In this document: piece by piece, positions 4,362 to 9,964 of the stretch
Layout of the letters: every line of letters begins with the position of its first letter
Numbering within the stretch: position 1 is the first letter of the stretch
Source of the DNA: CAYIRQ01 sp964365905
GTDB taxonomy: Bacteria; Patescibacteriota; Gracilibacteria; Peribacterales; Peribacteraceae
DNA length: 9,964 nt
NCBI GenBank assembly: GCA_964365905.1
Contig: CAYIRQ010000052.1
Location: 1 to 9,964 of the forward strand
Reading direction: 5' to 3'
Program-made: the position numbers and the translations under genes
Notes under the pieces: model-generated
What the model saw: the letters and a program-made list of their open reading frames with translations, nothing else
Told to the model about the DNA's origin: nothing
Database searches by the model: none

Positions 4362-6038
4362 ATGGCTAAAGTCCCTCGCTTCATCATCGTGACCGGCGGA
4401 GTCTGCAGTTCTCTCGGAAAGGGCATCGCAACCGCATCGATCGGCGCCATCATGAAAGCGTGCGGCTTCAAAGTATTCGTGCAGAAGCTGGATCCCTACT
4501 TAAACGTAGATCCCGGCACGATGAGTCCGTTCCAGCACGGAGAAGTGTATGTCACGGATGACGGCGCGGAAACCGATCTCGATCTGGGACACTATGAGCG
4601 ATTCATCGATGAGCCCATGAGCAAGCTTTCCACCGTGACCTCGGGACAGATTTACCAGAGCGTGCTCAGCAAGGAGCGTCAGGGAACATTCCTCGGGAAA
4701 ACCATTCAGGTTGTTCCCCACATCACCGATGCGATCAAGGAGCGGATGATGGGAGCTGCGAGAGAAAGCGGCGCGGACATCATGATGATCGAGATCGGAG
4801 GGACTGTGGGAGATATCGAGGGCGAACCATACCTCGAAGCCGTGCGACAACTCCGGGCGGAACTCGGAGCGGAGCATGTGCTCCTCGTCCACCTCACGCT
4901 GCTCCCCTATCTTCAGGGCAGCAAGGAACTCAAAACGAAACCGACGCAGCTCTCCGTCCGGGAATTACGCCGCATCGGTCTGCACCCGGATCTCATCCTC
5001 GCGCGCGCGGACTATAAGATTCCGAATTCACTTCTGGATAAAATCAGCAATTTCTGCGGCGTCGAACGCAAGGCGGTCATTCCGGCACTCACGGTTCACT
5101 CAATCTACGACGTTCCTCTGCGCTTCCAGAGCTTTGGCATTGCGGAAATTATCGCGGAGAAGTTGAAACTCGGGAACGTGAAACCGGATATGAAGAAATG
5201 GGAGGAGGGCGAGAAGCGGCATAATGCCGCAACGAAGCAGGTGAAGATCGCGATTGTCGGGAAGTACACGCACCTCGATGACGCCTATCTCTCCGTGATC
5301 GAATCGATCAAGTCCGCCGCTGTGTTCCATAAGCGCAGGGCGGAAATCGTGTGGATCGATTCCGAGAAGCTGGAGGAAAAGGATGCTTCGACTGGGCTCA
5401 GCACAGGCTCGGAGACATGGAAGAGGCTCAAGGGATGCGAAGGTATCGTCGTGCCGGGAGGATTTGGAACGCGCGGGATTGAGGGGAAAATTGCTGCAGC
5501 CAAATATGCGCGGGAAGAAAAAGTCCCCTACCTCGGTCTCTGCCTCGGAGCGCAGATCATGACGATTGAGTTTGCCCGATTTGTGGAGAAGGATCCGAAA
5601 CTCACAAGCGAAGAGTTTGACGAAGGATCGAAACTTCCGCGCTCGAAGTACGTCGTGCACTTCCTCCCCGGTCAGCATAAAGATAAAGAAAAAGGTGGCA
5701 CGCTCCGCCTGGGTGCCTACATCTGCACATTGAAGAAAGGATCGAAAGCGTGGGAAGTGTATGGAAAAGCGAGTGAGATCTCAGAACGTCACCGACATCG
5801 TTACGAATTCAATAATGCGTTCAAAAAGAAGCTCGAGAATGCGGGCCTCCTCTTCTCCGGCACTTGGGAGATCCCTCGACGCGGCTCGGGGCAAGCAGGC
5901 CTCGCGGAGATCGTCGAGATCAAAGATCACCCCTTCATGATGGGCTCGCAATTCCATCCGGAATTCCTGAGTCGCCCGCACCGCCCGCATCCGCTGTTTG
6001 TAGCATTCATAAACGCTGTCGTACAGAGGAAGAAGTGA
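4362..6038 (+). CDS. pyrG: CTP synthase (glutamine-hydrolysing) with two unusual inserted loops
   Basis: The protein has 558 residues. It converts UTP to CTP using ATP and ammonia released from glutamine, the last step of pyrimidine nucleotide synthesis, in the cytoplasm. The N-terminal synthetase domain opens with the P-loop-like VTGGVCSSLGKG (10-21) and continues with QKLDPYLNVDPGTM, FQHGEVYVTDDGAETDLDLG and MMIEIGGTVGDIE. The C-terminal class I glutaminase domain has VPGGFGTRG, the nucleophile Cys394 in GLCLGAQ, and His532 and Glu534 in QFHPEF, completing the triad. The enzyme is somewhat longer than the E. coli form (545 residues). By eye the extra length falls mostly at residues 341-351 (DASTGLSTGSE) and around 502-512, and both places carry a family A palindrome at the DNA level. 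It is probably a single-gene unit, bounded by a candidate promoter upstream and hairpins downstream. The start is the ATG giving the standard N-terminus. Confidence 0.97.
   Translation: MAKVPRFIIVTGGVCSSLGKGIATASIGAIMKACGFKVFVQKLDPYLNVDPGTMSPFQHGEVYVTDDGAETDLDLGHYERFIDEPMSKLSTVTSGQIYQSVLSKERQGTFLGKTIQVVPHITDAIKERMMGAARESGADIMMIEIGGTVGDIEGEPYLEAVRQLRAELGAEHVLLVHLTLLPYLQGSKELKTKPTQLSVRELRRIGLHPDLILARADYKIPNSLLDKISNFCGVERKAVIPALTVHSIYDVPLRFQSFGIAEIIAEKLKLGNVKPDMKKWEEGEKRHNAATKQVKIAIVGKYTHLDDAYLSVIESIKSAAVFHKRRAEIVWIDSEKLEEKDASTGLSTGSETWKRLKGCEGIVVPGGFGTRGIEGKIAAAKYAREEKVPYLGLCLGAQIMTIEFARFVEKDPKLTSEEFDEGSKLPRSKYVVHFLPGQHKDKEKGGTLRLGAYICTLKKGSKAWEVYGKASEISERHRHRYEFNNAFKKKLENAGLLFSGTWEIPRRGSGQAGLAEIVEIKDHPFMMGSQFHPEFLSRPHRPHPLFVAFINAVVQRKK
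5382..5414. repeat. Family A palindrome (A3) inside pyrG, in frame
   Basis: TGCT (5384-5387) and AGCA (5400-5403) flank the loop TCGACTGGGCTC. The loop equals the reverse complement of the A1 loop (TCGACGGGCTC) plus one base. The 33-base segment is exactly 11 codons (residues 341-351, DASTGLSTGSE). It falls where the E. coli enzyme has about 11 fewer residues between IDS and VPGG. I read it as an in-frame insertion of a family A element. Confidence 0.6.
5865..5897. repeat. Second family A palindrome (A4) inside pyrG, in frame
   Basis: CCC (5873-5875) and GGG (5888-5890) flank the loop TCGACGCGGCTC, which matches the A3 loop at 10 of 12 positions and has the same orientation. The surrounding codons encode WEIPRRGSGQA (residues 502-512), between FSGT and AEIVE, where other CTP synthases have a shorter loop. 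The stem is short, so the call is weaker than for A3. Confidence 0.45.
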
Positions 6039-6052
6039 CCTCCCGCTCCCTG

Positions 6053-6090
6053 CCCCGCGAAGCACGCAGAGCGAAGTGGGGTTTGCGGGG
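6053..6090. terminator. GC-rich hairpin after pyrG
   Basis: CCCCGC (6053-6058) pairs with GCGGGG (6085-6090), followed by TTT. An internal GGGG (6077-6081 region) can also pair with the CCCC, giving an alternative fold. The hairpin lies 14 bases after the pyrG stop, so a terminator role is plausible, although the T run is short. Confidence 0.45.
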
Positions 6091-6122
6091 TTTATGAAGG
6101 TAGTTGTCAAAGGGAAGTAAAT

Positions 6123-6150
6123 CGCGCGCAGACCCGCGGGTCTGCGCGCG
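6123..6150. repeat. Perfect 28-bp palindrome at the 3' end of the transposase gene
   Basis: The arm CGCGCGCAGACC is followed by the self-complementary centre CGCG and then the exact reverse complement of the arm. It ends two bases before the transposase stop codon (minus strand) and lies between two convergent genes. It may be a shared terminator or an end structure of the mobile element. It does not carry the family B loop. Confidence 0.75.
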
Positions 6151-6152
6151 TA

Positions 6153-6746
6153 TCAGAATATTTCCCGATCAATAAGACGAGGAAAATGCAATGATGACCA
6201 CTTCCAATCTTCGAGATTCTCGACAAGTTCATGCTTCAGAGCATTTTCTTCGACATACTGGAACGCGGCTATGAATTGCTTTTCATCCCGAATCCATTCG
6301 TCATGGAATCCCCGTTGCCAGCCGGTGAACTCCGCATTTGCCTGCTCTTGCGCCGTAGCCGCGGTAACCGAACCGCGGCTACGATTCTGATTGTCAACAA
6401 AATGAGGGTGTCCCGCAGCGCGGGTTCGGTTACCCGCGCTGCGCGCGCCTCCAGCATCGAAGCGATCACATTCACCAATGGCGGCATATCGCACATCCTT
6501 GGAACTGTTACGCTTGAAGGAATGAACGAAGGCACTGAGTCCTTTTTCACCCATCTGCATAATGATATGCATGTGATCTGGCAAAATGCAAAATGAGAGG
6601 AGTTCTGCTTTGTGCAGGTTCCGCGTCATGCAAAGGTTATCAATGAGAATTTCAGGGATACCCGGGAGCGTGCACCATGCTGATCGTTGTTGTGACGTGA
6701 TGGTGAGATGGAATGTGCCCTGCTGTTGTGGATGTCGCTGTGGCAT
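6153..6746 (-). CDS. REP-associated tyrosine transposase (RAYT, IS200-like Y1 family)
   Basis: The product has 197 residues from the ATG at 6746. An in-frame GTG at 6770 would add eight. The IS200/RAYT fold is shown by GTFHLTITSQQR near the N-terminus, the metal-binding HUH motif in LPDHMHIIMQ, HSFKRNSSKDVR, then WQRGFHDEWIRDE and the catalytic Tyr in FQYVEENALKHELV, with the family ending W-K-W-S-S. Such enzymes nick single-stranded DNA at hairpins and are thought to spread REP elements. A segment of about 50 residues between the HSFK motif and WQRGFHDE is longer than in typical members and is low in family-like sequence. Thirty of these codons (6354-6443) consist of two 30-bp family B palindromes and a 30-bp spacer, all in frame. 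All core motifs are intact, so the gene may still be active. It is convergent with pyrG and divergent from the ABC ATPase gene. Confidence 0.88.
   Translation of the reverse strand: MPQRHPQQQGTFHLTITSQQRSAWCTLPGIPEILIDNLCMTRNLHKAELLSFCILPDHMHIIMQMGEKGLSAFVHSFKRNSSKDVRYAAIGECDRFDAGGARSAGNRTRAAGHPHFVDNQNRSRGSVTAATAQEQANAEFTGWQRGFHDEWIRDEKQFIAAFQYVEENALKHELVENLEDWKWSSLHFPRLIDREIF
6354..6383. repeat. Family B REP-like palindrome B1, inside the transposase gene
   Basis: The left arm is CGTAGCCGCGG, the loop TAACCGAA, and the right arm is the perfect 11-bp reverse complement. The 30 bases coincide exactly with ten codons of the minus-strand transposase (RSRGSVTAAT). The GTAG at its foot recalls the tetranucleotide recognised by RAYT proteins in classical REP systems. 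Confidence 0.85.
6414..6443. repeat. Family B REP-like palindrome B2, inverted, inside the transposase gene
   Basis: The left arm is CGCAGCGCGGG, the loop TTCGGTTA (the reverse complement of the B1 loop), and the right arm is the perfect reverse complement. It lies 30 bases from B1 in opposite orientation and also matches exactly ten transposase codons (RSAGNRTRAA). Confidence 0.85.
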
Positions 6747-6815
6747 AAAAGGTGGGAAACCGTACTCCACATCCAGGATCGTCTACAAGAGAAGCACTGA
6801 TCAATACTGCACTGG

Positions 6816-6839
6816 AACACGGATTCGGTTATCCGCGCT
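6816..6839. repeat. Decayed family B palindrome B4
   Basis: The loop TTCGGTTA (6824-6831) is flanked by AACACGGA and TCCGCGCT. Six of eight positions still pair, and the two mismatches fit C-to-T decay of an originally perfect stem. It lies head to head with B3, one base away, forming a two-hairpin unit upstream of the transposase start. Confidence 0.6.
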
Positions 6840-6840
6840 C

Positions 6841-6870
6841 CGTAGCGCAGGTAACCGAACCTGCGCTACG
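6841..6870. repeat. Family B REP-like palindrome B3
   Basis: The left arm is CGTAGCGCAGG, the loop TAACCGAA, and the right arm is the perfect 11-bp reverse complement. It has the same orientation as B1. It ends 27 bases before the -10 box of the ABC ATPase gene, so its hairpin could affect that promoter. Confidence 0.85.
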
Positions 6871-6896
6871 GTTGCCTGAAAACGCAGGCACTTCCC

Positions 6897-6905
6897 TGAT
6901 ACAAT
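6897..6905 (+). promoter_or_regulatory. Extended -10 promoter of the transporter operon (leaderless)
   Basis: TG (6897-6898), A and TACAAT (6900-6905) lie seven bases upstream of the ATG at 6913. Transcription should therefore start at or next to the start codon. TGAAAA at 6877-6882 is a poor -35 candidate at 17 bases spacing. Confidence 0.65.
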
Positions 6906-6912
6906 CTTCTCC

Positions 6913-7650
6913 ATGTCCTCCCTCCTCTCCGTCTCCGACCTCTCCCTCACACTCGCCGGTCAACAGATTCTGAAGGATATTTCCTTCTCGGTGAAGCAGG
7001 GGGAGGTCATCGGGCTCATCGGGCCGAATGGATCGGGGAAAACGACGCTCTTCAATGTTCTCTCCGGATTCTTTCGTCCGGAAACGGGACGGATACTTTT
7101 TCATGCGGAAGATATCACCACACTTTCGCCGTCCAAGCGCGCGCAGCGCGGGATCGGGAGAGTGTTTCAGAATTTCGGCATCTTCCGGGAGATGACGATC
7201 GAGGAGAATATGCTTGTTGCGCTCGAAGCGCTCCCTCGCGAACAGAGGAAGGCACTCGGGGATCTCGATGAAAAGGTGCGCTTCGCGCTCAGTCTGATCG
7301 GATTGCATGAGAGGAAAAGCGATAAAGCGAGCGCGCTCTCCGGAGGGCAGATGCGGCTGCTCGAGATCGCCCGGACGCTCGCATCGGGCAAAGAGCTTTT
7401 CCTCCTCGACGAACCGACGGCAGGCGTTTCTCCGAAGATGACCGGTGAAGTCGCAAACCTCATCAAGTCTCTCAAGGAGGAGGGAAAAACCGTGCTCATC
7501 ATCGAGCACGATCTTCCGTTCATCGCGCGCATCTGCGACCGCGTCATCGTTCTCGACGTGGGATCGATCGTGCTCACAGGAACGCCGCAGGAGGTGCAGC
7601 AGAGCCATCGGTTGAAAGAGATTTATTTTGGGATGGCGACAGCCGCATGA
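6913..7650 (+). CDS. livG: ABC transporter ATP-binding protein, LivG type
   Basis: The protein has 245 residues, one complete nucleotide-binding domain. It shows Walker A GPNGSGKTT (37-45), the Q-loop VFQN (Gln86), the signature LSGGQ (142-146), Walker B FLLDEP (Asp166, Glu167) and the switch His199 in IIEHD. The sequence around the Q-loop (GIGRVFQNFGIF, then MTIEENML) and the ending GTPQEV place it with LivG-type ATPases of branched-chain or polar amino-acid importers rather than LivF. It would work on the cytoplasmic face, powering uptake. It has its own leaderless promoter and is followed after 95 bases by two binding-protein genes on the same strand, which supports an amino-acid import operon. 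The permease subunits and a LivF partner are not in the window. The start ATG is fixed by the -10 box and by the normal N-terminus. Confidence 0.9.
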   Translation: MSSLLSVSDLSLTLAGQQILKDISFSVKQGEVIGLIGPNGSGKTTLFNVLSGFFRPETGRILFHAEDITTLSPSKRAQRGIGRVFQNFGIFREMTIEENMLVALEALPREQRKALGDLDEKVRFALSLIGLHERKSDKASALSGGQMRLLEIARTLASGKELFLLDEPTAGVSPKMTGEVANLIKSLKEEGKTVLIIEHDLPFIARICDRVIVLDVGSIVLTGTPQEVQQSHRLKEIYFGMATAA

Positions 7651-7654
7651 AGAA

Positions 7655-7685
7655 AAGGCAAAGACGTCGTTGCCCTCGTTGCCTT
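7655..7685 (+). repeat. Weak inverted and 9-nt repeat between ATPase and binding-protein genes
   Basis: AAGGCAA (7655-7661) is complementary to TTGCCTT (7679-7685), and CGTTGCCCT/CGTTGCCTT (7668-7685) is a 9-nt tandem repeat. The rest of the 95-base gap is pyrimidine-rich. The hairpin might tune expression between the ATPase and the binding protein, but it is weak. Confidence 0.3.
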
Positions 7686-7745
7686 CAAGCTCTTTCTGCC
7701 TTCTCTTGCCCTGCCATTCTCCCCAGAGTACGCTTTCACCAATCC

Positions 7746-8873
7746 ATGAAACGCACTCTCACACTCCTTGCGATTCCTCTCCTCCTTGTCGCGTGCGCGC
7801 CGAAAGAAGAGGAAGGACCCATTCGCATCGGCTACATCGGACCTCTCACGGGTGATGCCGCTTCTTTCGGCGCGGACACGGTGAACGGCGCACGACTCGC
7901 CGTCGAGGAAGTGAATGCCACGGGAGGGATCAACGGCCGCATGGTCTCCCTCATCGCGGAAGACGCGCGCTGCAACGGTGCGGATGCGGCTTCCGCGGCG
8001 CGCAAACTGATCTCCATTGATAAAGTAACGGCAATCATTGGTGGGCAGTGCAGTTCGGAAACACTCGGAGCGGCTCCGATCGCAGAGGAAGAAAAAATTG
8101 TCATGATTTCCCCGGTTTCGAGCAGTCCGGACGTCACGCATGCGGGTGACTACATCTTCCGCGTGTATCCGAGCGACGCGCTCAAGGGCACGGCGCTCGT
8201 GAATGCTTTCGCGAAAGCGGGATACTCGCGCATCGCCCTCCTTTCCGAGAATACGGATTTCTGCGCAGGGGTGCGTTCCGCGGTGCAAGCTGCGCTCAAG
8301 GAGGACATGACGATCATCTTCGACGAAACGGTGGAGCCCGGCACGAAGGATTTCCGGACGCTGCTTTCGAGACTGAAAGACCAGGAGTTCGATGTGTTCA
8401 TACCGAATGGACAGTCGGATGTCACCGTTTCTGCCATGGTGCAGCAAATGAGGGAATTGGGTTTGCTCCAGCCCATCATCGGAACCGATACGGCAGACTC
8501 TGTAACGCTGGGTCAGACCGCGAAAGAAGCGGTGGAAGGCATGCGCGCGCTCTCCGTCCCCTCCCTCGCGAAGAACGACCCGAAGGGAGGCCCCTTCATC
8601 CAGAAATTCGAGGAAGAATTCCGCGCACCGCAGGTCGGCCCCTTCTTTGCCGCACTGAGCTATGAAGCGACTCGACTCCTCGCGGATGTCATCAAAACCG
8701 CAGGGACCGAGGGAGAGGCCATCCGGAATGCTCTCCTCACTCATCCCGGTTACGACAGCATCGTCGGGACGATGACGTTCGATGCGCAAGGTGATATCCG
8801 CGGCATCCCGTTTGCTCTCAAAGAATTCCGCTCCGGGGAGCTCATCGAAGTGGAACGCATTCCCATCAATTAA
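7746..8873 (+). CDS. Lipoprotein amino-acid-binding protein, LivJ/LivK type (copy 1)
   Basis: The protein has 375 residues. The N-terminus is a lipoprotein signal ending in the lipobox LVAC (Cys17), so the protein should be lipid-anchored outside the membrane. The mature part is a type 1 periplasmic-binding fold: RIGYIGPLTGDAASFG, NGARLAVEEVN, GGINGR, then Cys76 and Cys102 (in GGQCSSETL), spaced like the disulfide of the E. coli leucine-binding proteins. MISPVSSSPDVT follows, where the ligand's amino-acid group is bound in that family, and ENTDF and FDVFIPNGQSD lie further on. Substrate is likely a branched-chain or other amino acid; the exact ligand cannot be read from sequence. The frame is open upstream to 7647, but the lipoprotein signal starts at the ATG at 7746. 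It probably delivers ligand to the transporter powered by the gene at 6913. Confidence 0.9.
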   Translation: MKRTLTLLAIPLLLVACAPKEEEGPIRIGYIGPLTGDAASFGADTVNGARLAVEEVNATGGINGRMVSLIAEDARCNGADAASAARKLISIDKVTAIIGGQCSSETLGAAPIAEEEKIVMISPVSSSPDVTHAGDYIFRVYPSDALKGTALVNAFAKAGYSRIALLSENTDFCAGVRSAVQAALKEDMTIIFDETVEPGTKDFRTLLSRLKDQEFDVFIPNGQSDVTVSAMVQQMRELGLLQPIIGTDTADSVTLGQTAKEAVEGMRALSVPSLAKNDPKGGPFIQKFEEEFRAPQVGPFFAALSYEATRLLADVIKTAGTEGEAIRNALLTHPGYDSIVGTMTFDAQGDIRGIPFALKEFRSGELIEVERIPIN

Positions 8874-8874
8874 C

Positions 8875-8898
8875 CATCCAACTATCCAGCTCTCCAAC
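8875..8898 (+). repeat. Imperfect 8-nt tandem repeat between the two binding-protein genes
   Basis: Three units, CATCCAAC, TATCCAGC and TCTCCAAC, begin right after the stop codon at 8873. This is the same style of intergenic short tandem repeat as at 610-644 and 4121-4148. Confidence 0.5.
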
Positions 8899-8915
8899 CT
8901 TTTCCCTTTCGCACC

Positions 8916-9964
8916 ATGCTGCGCTCTCTCTCCTGCACACTCTTCGTCGCTCTCTTCCTCACCGCCTGTCAGGGAGTCACATCCCAGGATCCGATGAAAA
9001 TCGGTTACATCGGGCCTCTCACGGGAGAAGCGGCGTCCTACGGCATCGACACGGTGAATGGCGTGAAACTGGCGGTCGATGAAGTGAATGCTGCAGGGGG
9101 CGTGAATGGCCGCCAGATTCTCCTCATGGTGGAAGATGGGCGCTGTACCGGAGCAGATGCCGCATCCGCCGCGCGGAAGCTCACCAGCGTCGACAAAGTC
9201 GTTGCGATCATCGGTGGTCAGTGCAGCGGGGAAACGCTCGCAGCGGCTCCCATCGCAGAGGCCGCACAGGTTCCCATGATTTCGCCGGTTTCGAGCAGCC
9301 CCGATGTGACGGCCGCAGGTTCCTTCGTCTTCCGCAATTATCCGAGCGATGCTCTGAAGACGAAAGTCATGGCAGATGCGTTCCGGGAGAAGGGATATGC
9401 AAAGGTGGCCGTCATTTCCGAAAATACGGACTTCGCGATCGCATTCCGCAATGCCCTGAAGATGGATGCAGGGGAGGATGCCATGACGTTCGATGAAGTC
9501 GTGGAACCGAACACGAAGGACTTCCGATCCCTCTTCACACGACTCAAAGAGGTACCGTTCGATATCTTTTTCCCGAACGGGCAGAGCGATACGACGGTCG
9601 CCGTGATGATGCAGCAATTTCGCGAAGCGGGATTCACGCAACCCGCGATCAGCCATGACGTTGCGGACTCCGCAACGCTCGGGGAAATCGCGCCGGAAGC
9701 CGTTGAGGGAATGCAGGTGATCTCCGTGACATCGCTCGGAGAGAGTCCGTTCGCAGCGACGTTCCGCGCCGCATACGGCGAACCGGAAGCGACGATGACG
9801 TTCGCGGCGCATGCGTATGATGCGGCAAACGTTCTCTTTGCCATGCTGAAGCAGGGAGCGGAAGACGGCCCGGCGATCCGGGATGCGCTGCTCGGCCTCG
9901 AGAGTTTCCCGGGGGTTGCGGGTACCTTCCATTTCGACGCGAACGGCGACGTCGTCGGAATCCC
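8916..9964 (+). CDS. Lipoprotein amino-acid-binding protein, LivJ/LivK type (copy 2, 3' end missing)
   Basis: There are 349 full codons before the window ends with the frame still open; compared with copy 1, only about 15-25 residues are missing. The signal peptide ends in the lipobox LTAC (Cys18). The fold and motifs follow copy 1 closely: KIGYIGPLTGEAASYG, Cys77 and Cys103 (GGQCSGETL), MISPVSSSPDVT, SENTDF and FPNGQSD. By eye more than half of the residues match copy 1, so this is a tandem gene duplication that has since diverged. Differences cluster in the second lobe (for example AISHDVADSATLG against IIGTDTADSVTLG), which may mean a different ligand. It lies 42 bases after copy 1 with no promoter visible, so it is probably cotranscribed. 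Confidence 0.88.
   Translation, partial: MLRSLSCTLFVALFLTACQGVTSQDPMKIGYIGPLTGEAASYGIDTVNGVKLAVDEVNAAGGVNGRQILLMVEDGRCTGADAASAARKLTSVDKVVAIIGGQCSGETLAAAPIAEAAQVPMISPVSSSPDVTAAGSFVFRNYPSDALKTKVMADAFREKGYAKVAVISENTDFAIAFRNALKMDAGEDAMTFDEVVEPNTKDFRSLFTRLKEVPFDIFFPNGQSDTTVAVMMQQFREAGFTQPAISHDVADSATLGEIAPEAVEGMQVISVTSLGESPFAATFRAAYGEPEATMTFAAHAYDAANVLFAMLKQGAEDGPAIRDALLGLESFPGVAGTFHFDANGDVVGI

Noticed and set aside
6354..6870. Family B repeats as a possible CRISPR array
   Set aside because: The copies are inverted relative to each other, are not regularly spaced, have different stems and partly lie within a coding sequence. No cas gene is present.
4362..7650. Recoding of TGA as glycine, as in some candidate phyla
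   Set aside because: The pyrophosphatase, pyrG, the transposase and the ABC ATPase all end at TGA exactly where their families end, so TGA is a stop here.
7623..9932. A 769-codon open frame on the minus strand across both binding-protein genes
   Set aside because: It is exactly antisense to two well-supported lipoprotein genes. Its composition (rich in His, Arg, Glu, Cys and Gly) is that of a shadow frame, and its length follows from the codon use of the genes opposite.

Overview
The window looks like chromosomal DNA of a small-genome, uncultivated bacterium, possibly from the Candidate Phyla Radiation (a Peregrinibacteria/Peribacteria-like lineage). That placement is an inference from gene content and style and is not proven. 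Coding density is high and the third codon position is rich in G+C. TGA acts as an ordinary stop, which argues against the lineages that recode TGA as glycine. Start codons mostly lack a Shine-Dalgarno sequence. Three genes have an extended -10 box so close to the ATG that their mRNAs should be leaderless.

Layout: (1) 1-1440, all on the + strand: the tail of an unrecognised gene, a small membrane protein, an FmdB-type zinc-ribbon protein, and a small secreted protein ending in a clear intrinsic terminator. (2) 1460-2000: a minus-strand gene for a membrane-anchored protein with a single dockerin/EF-hand-like repeat, flanked by interspersed palindromic repeats. (3) 2071-4119: a divergent membrane-bound pyrophosphatase (ion pump). 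(4) 4120-4361: a hairpin-rich intergenic region with a candidate promoter, then pyrG (CTP synthase) at 4362-6038. (5) 6040-6870: two hairpins, a minus-strand REP-associated tyrosine transposase (RAYT), and REP-like palindromes inside it and beside it. (6) 6913-9964: a LivG-type ABC ATPase followed by two paralogous LivJ/LivK-type lipoprotein binding proteins, the second cut off by the window edge. The last three genes look like an operon for amino-acid import. Its permease genes are not in view.

The most interesting structure is the repeat load rather than a new gene system. At least three families of short palindromic or interspersed repeats are present. Family A hairpins have a loop of the type GAGCnCGTCGA, family B a loop TAACCGAA, and family C is a roughly 40-nt dispersed unit. 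Members of families A and B appear to sit in frame inside protein-coding genes: two in pyrG, where they would account for extra peptide loops, and two in the transposase that probably mobilises family B. This resembles the in-frame palindromic elements described from Rickettsia. I see no defence island, CRISPR array, tRNA or rRNA gene.
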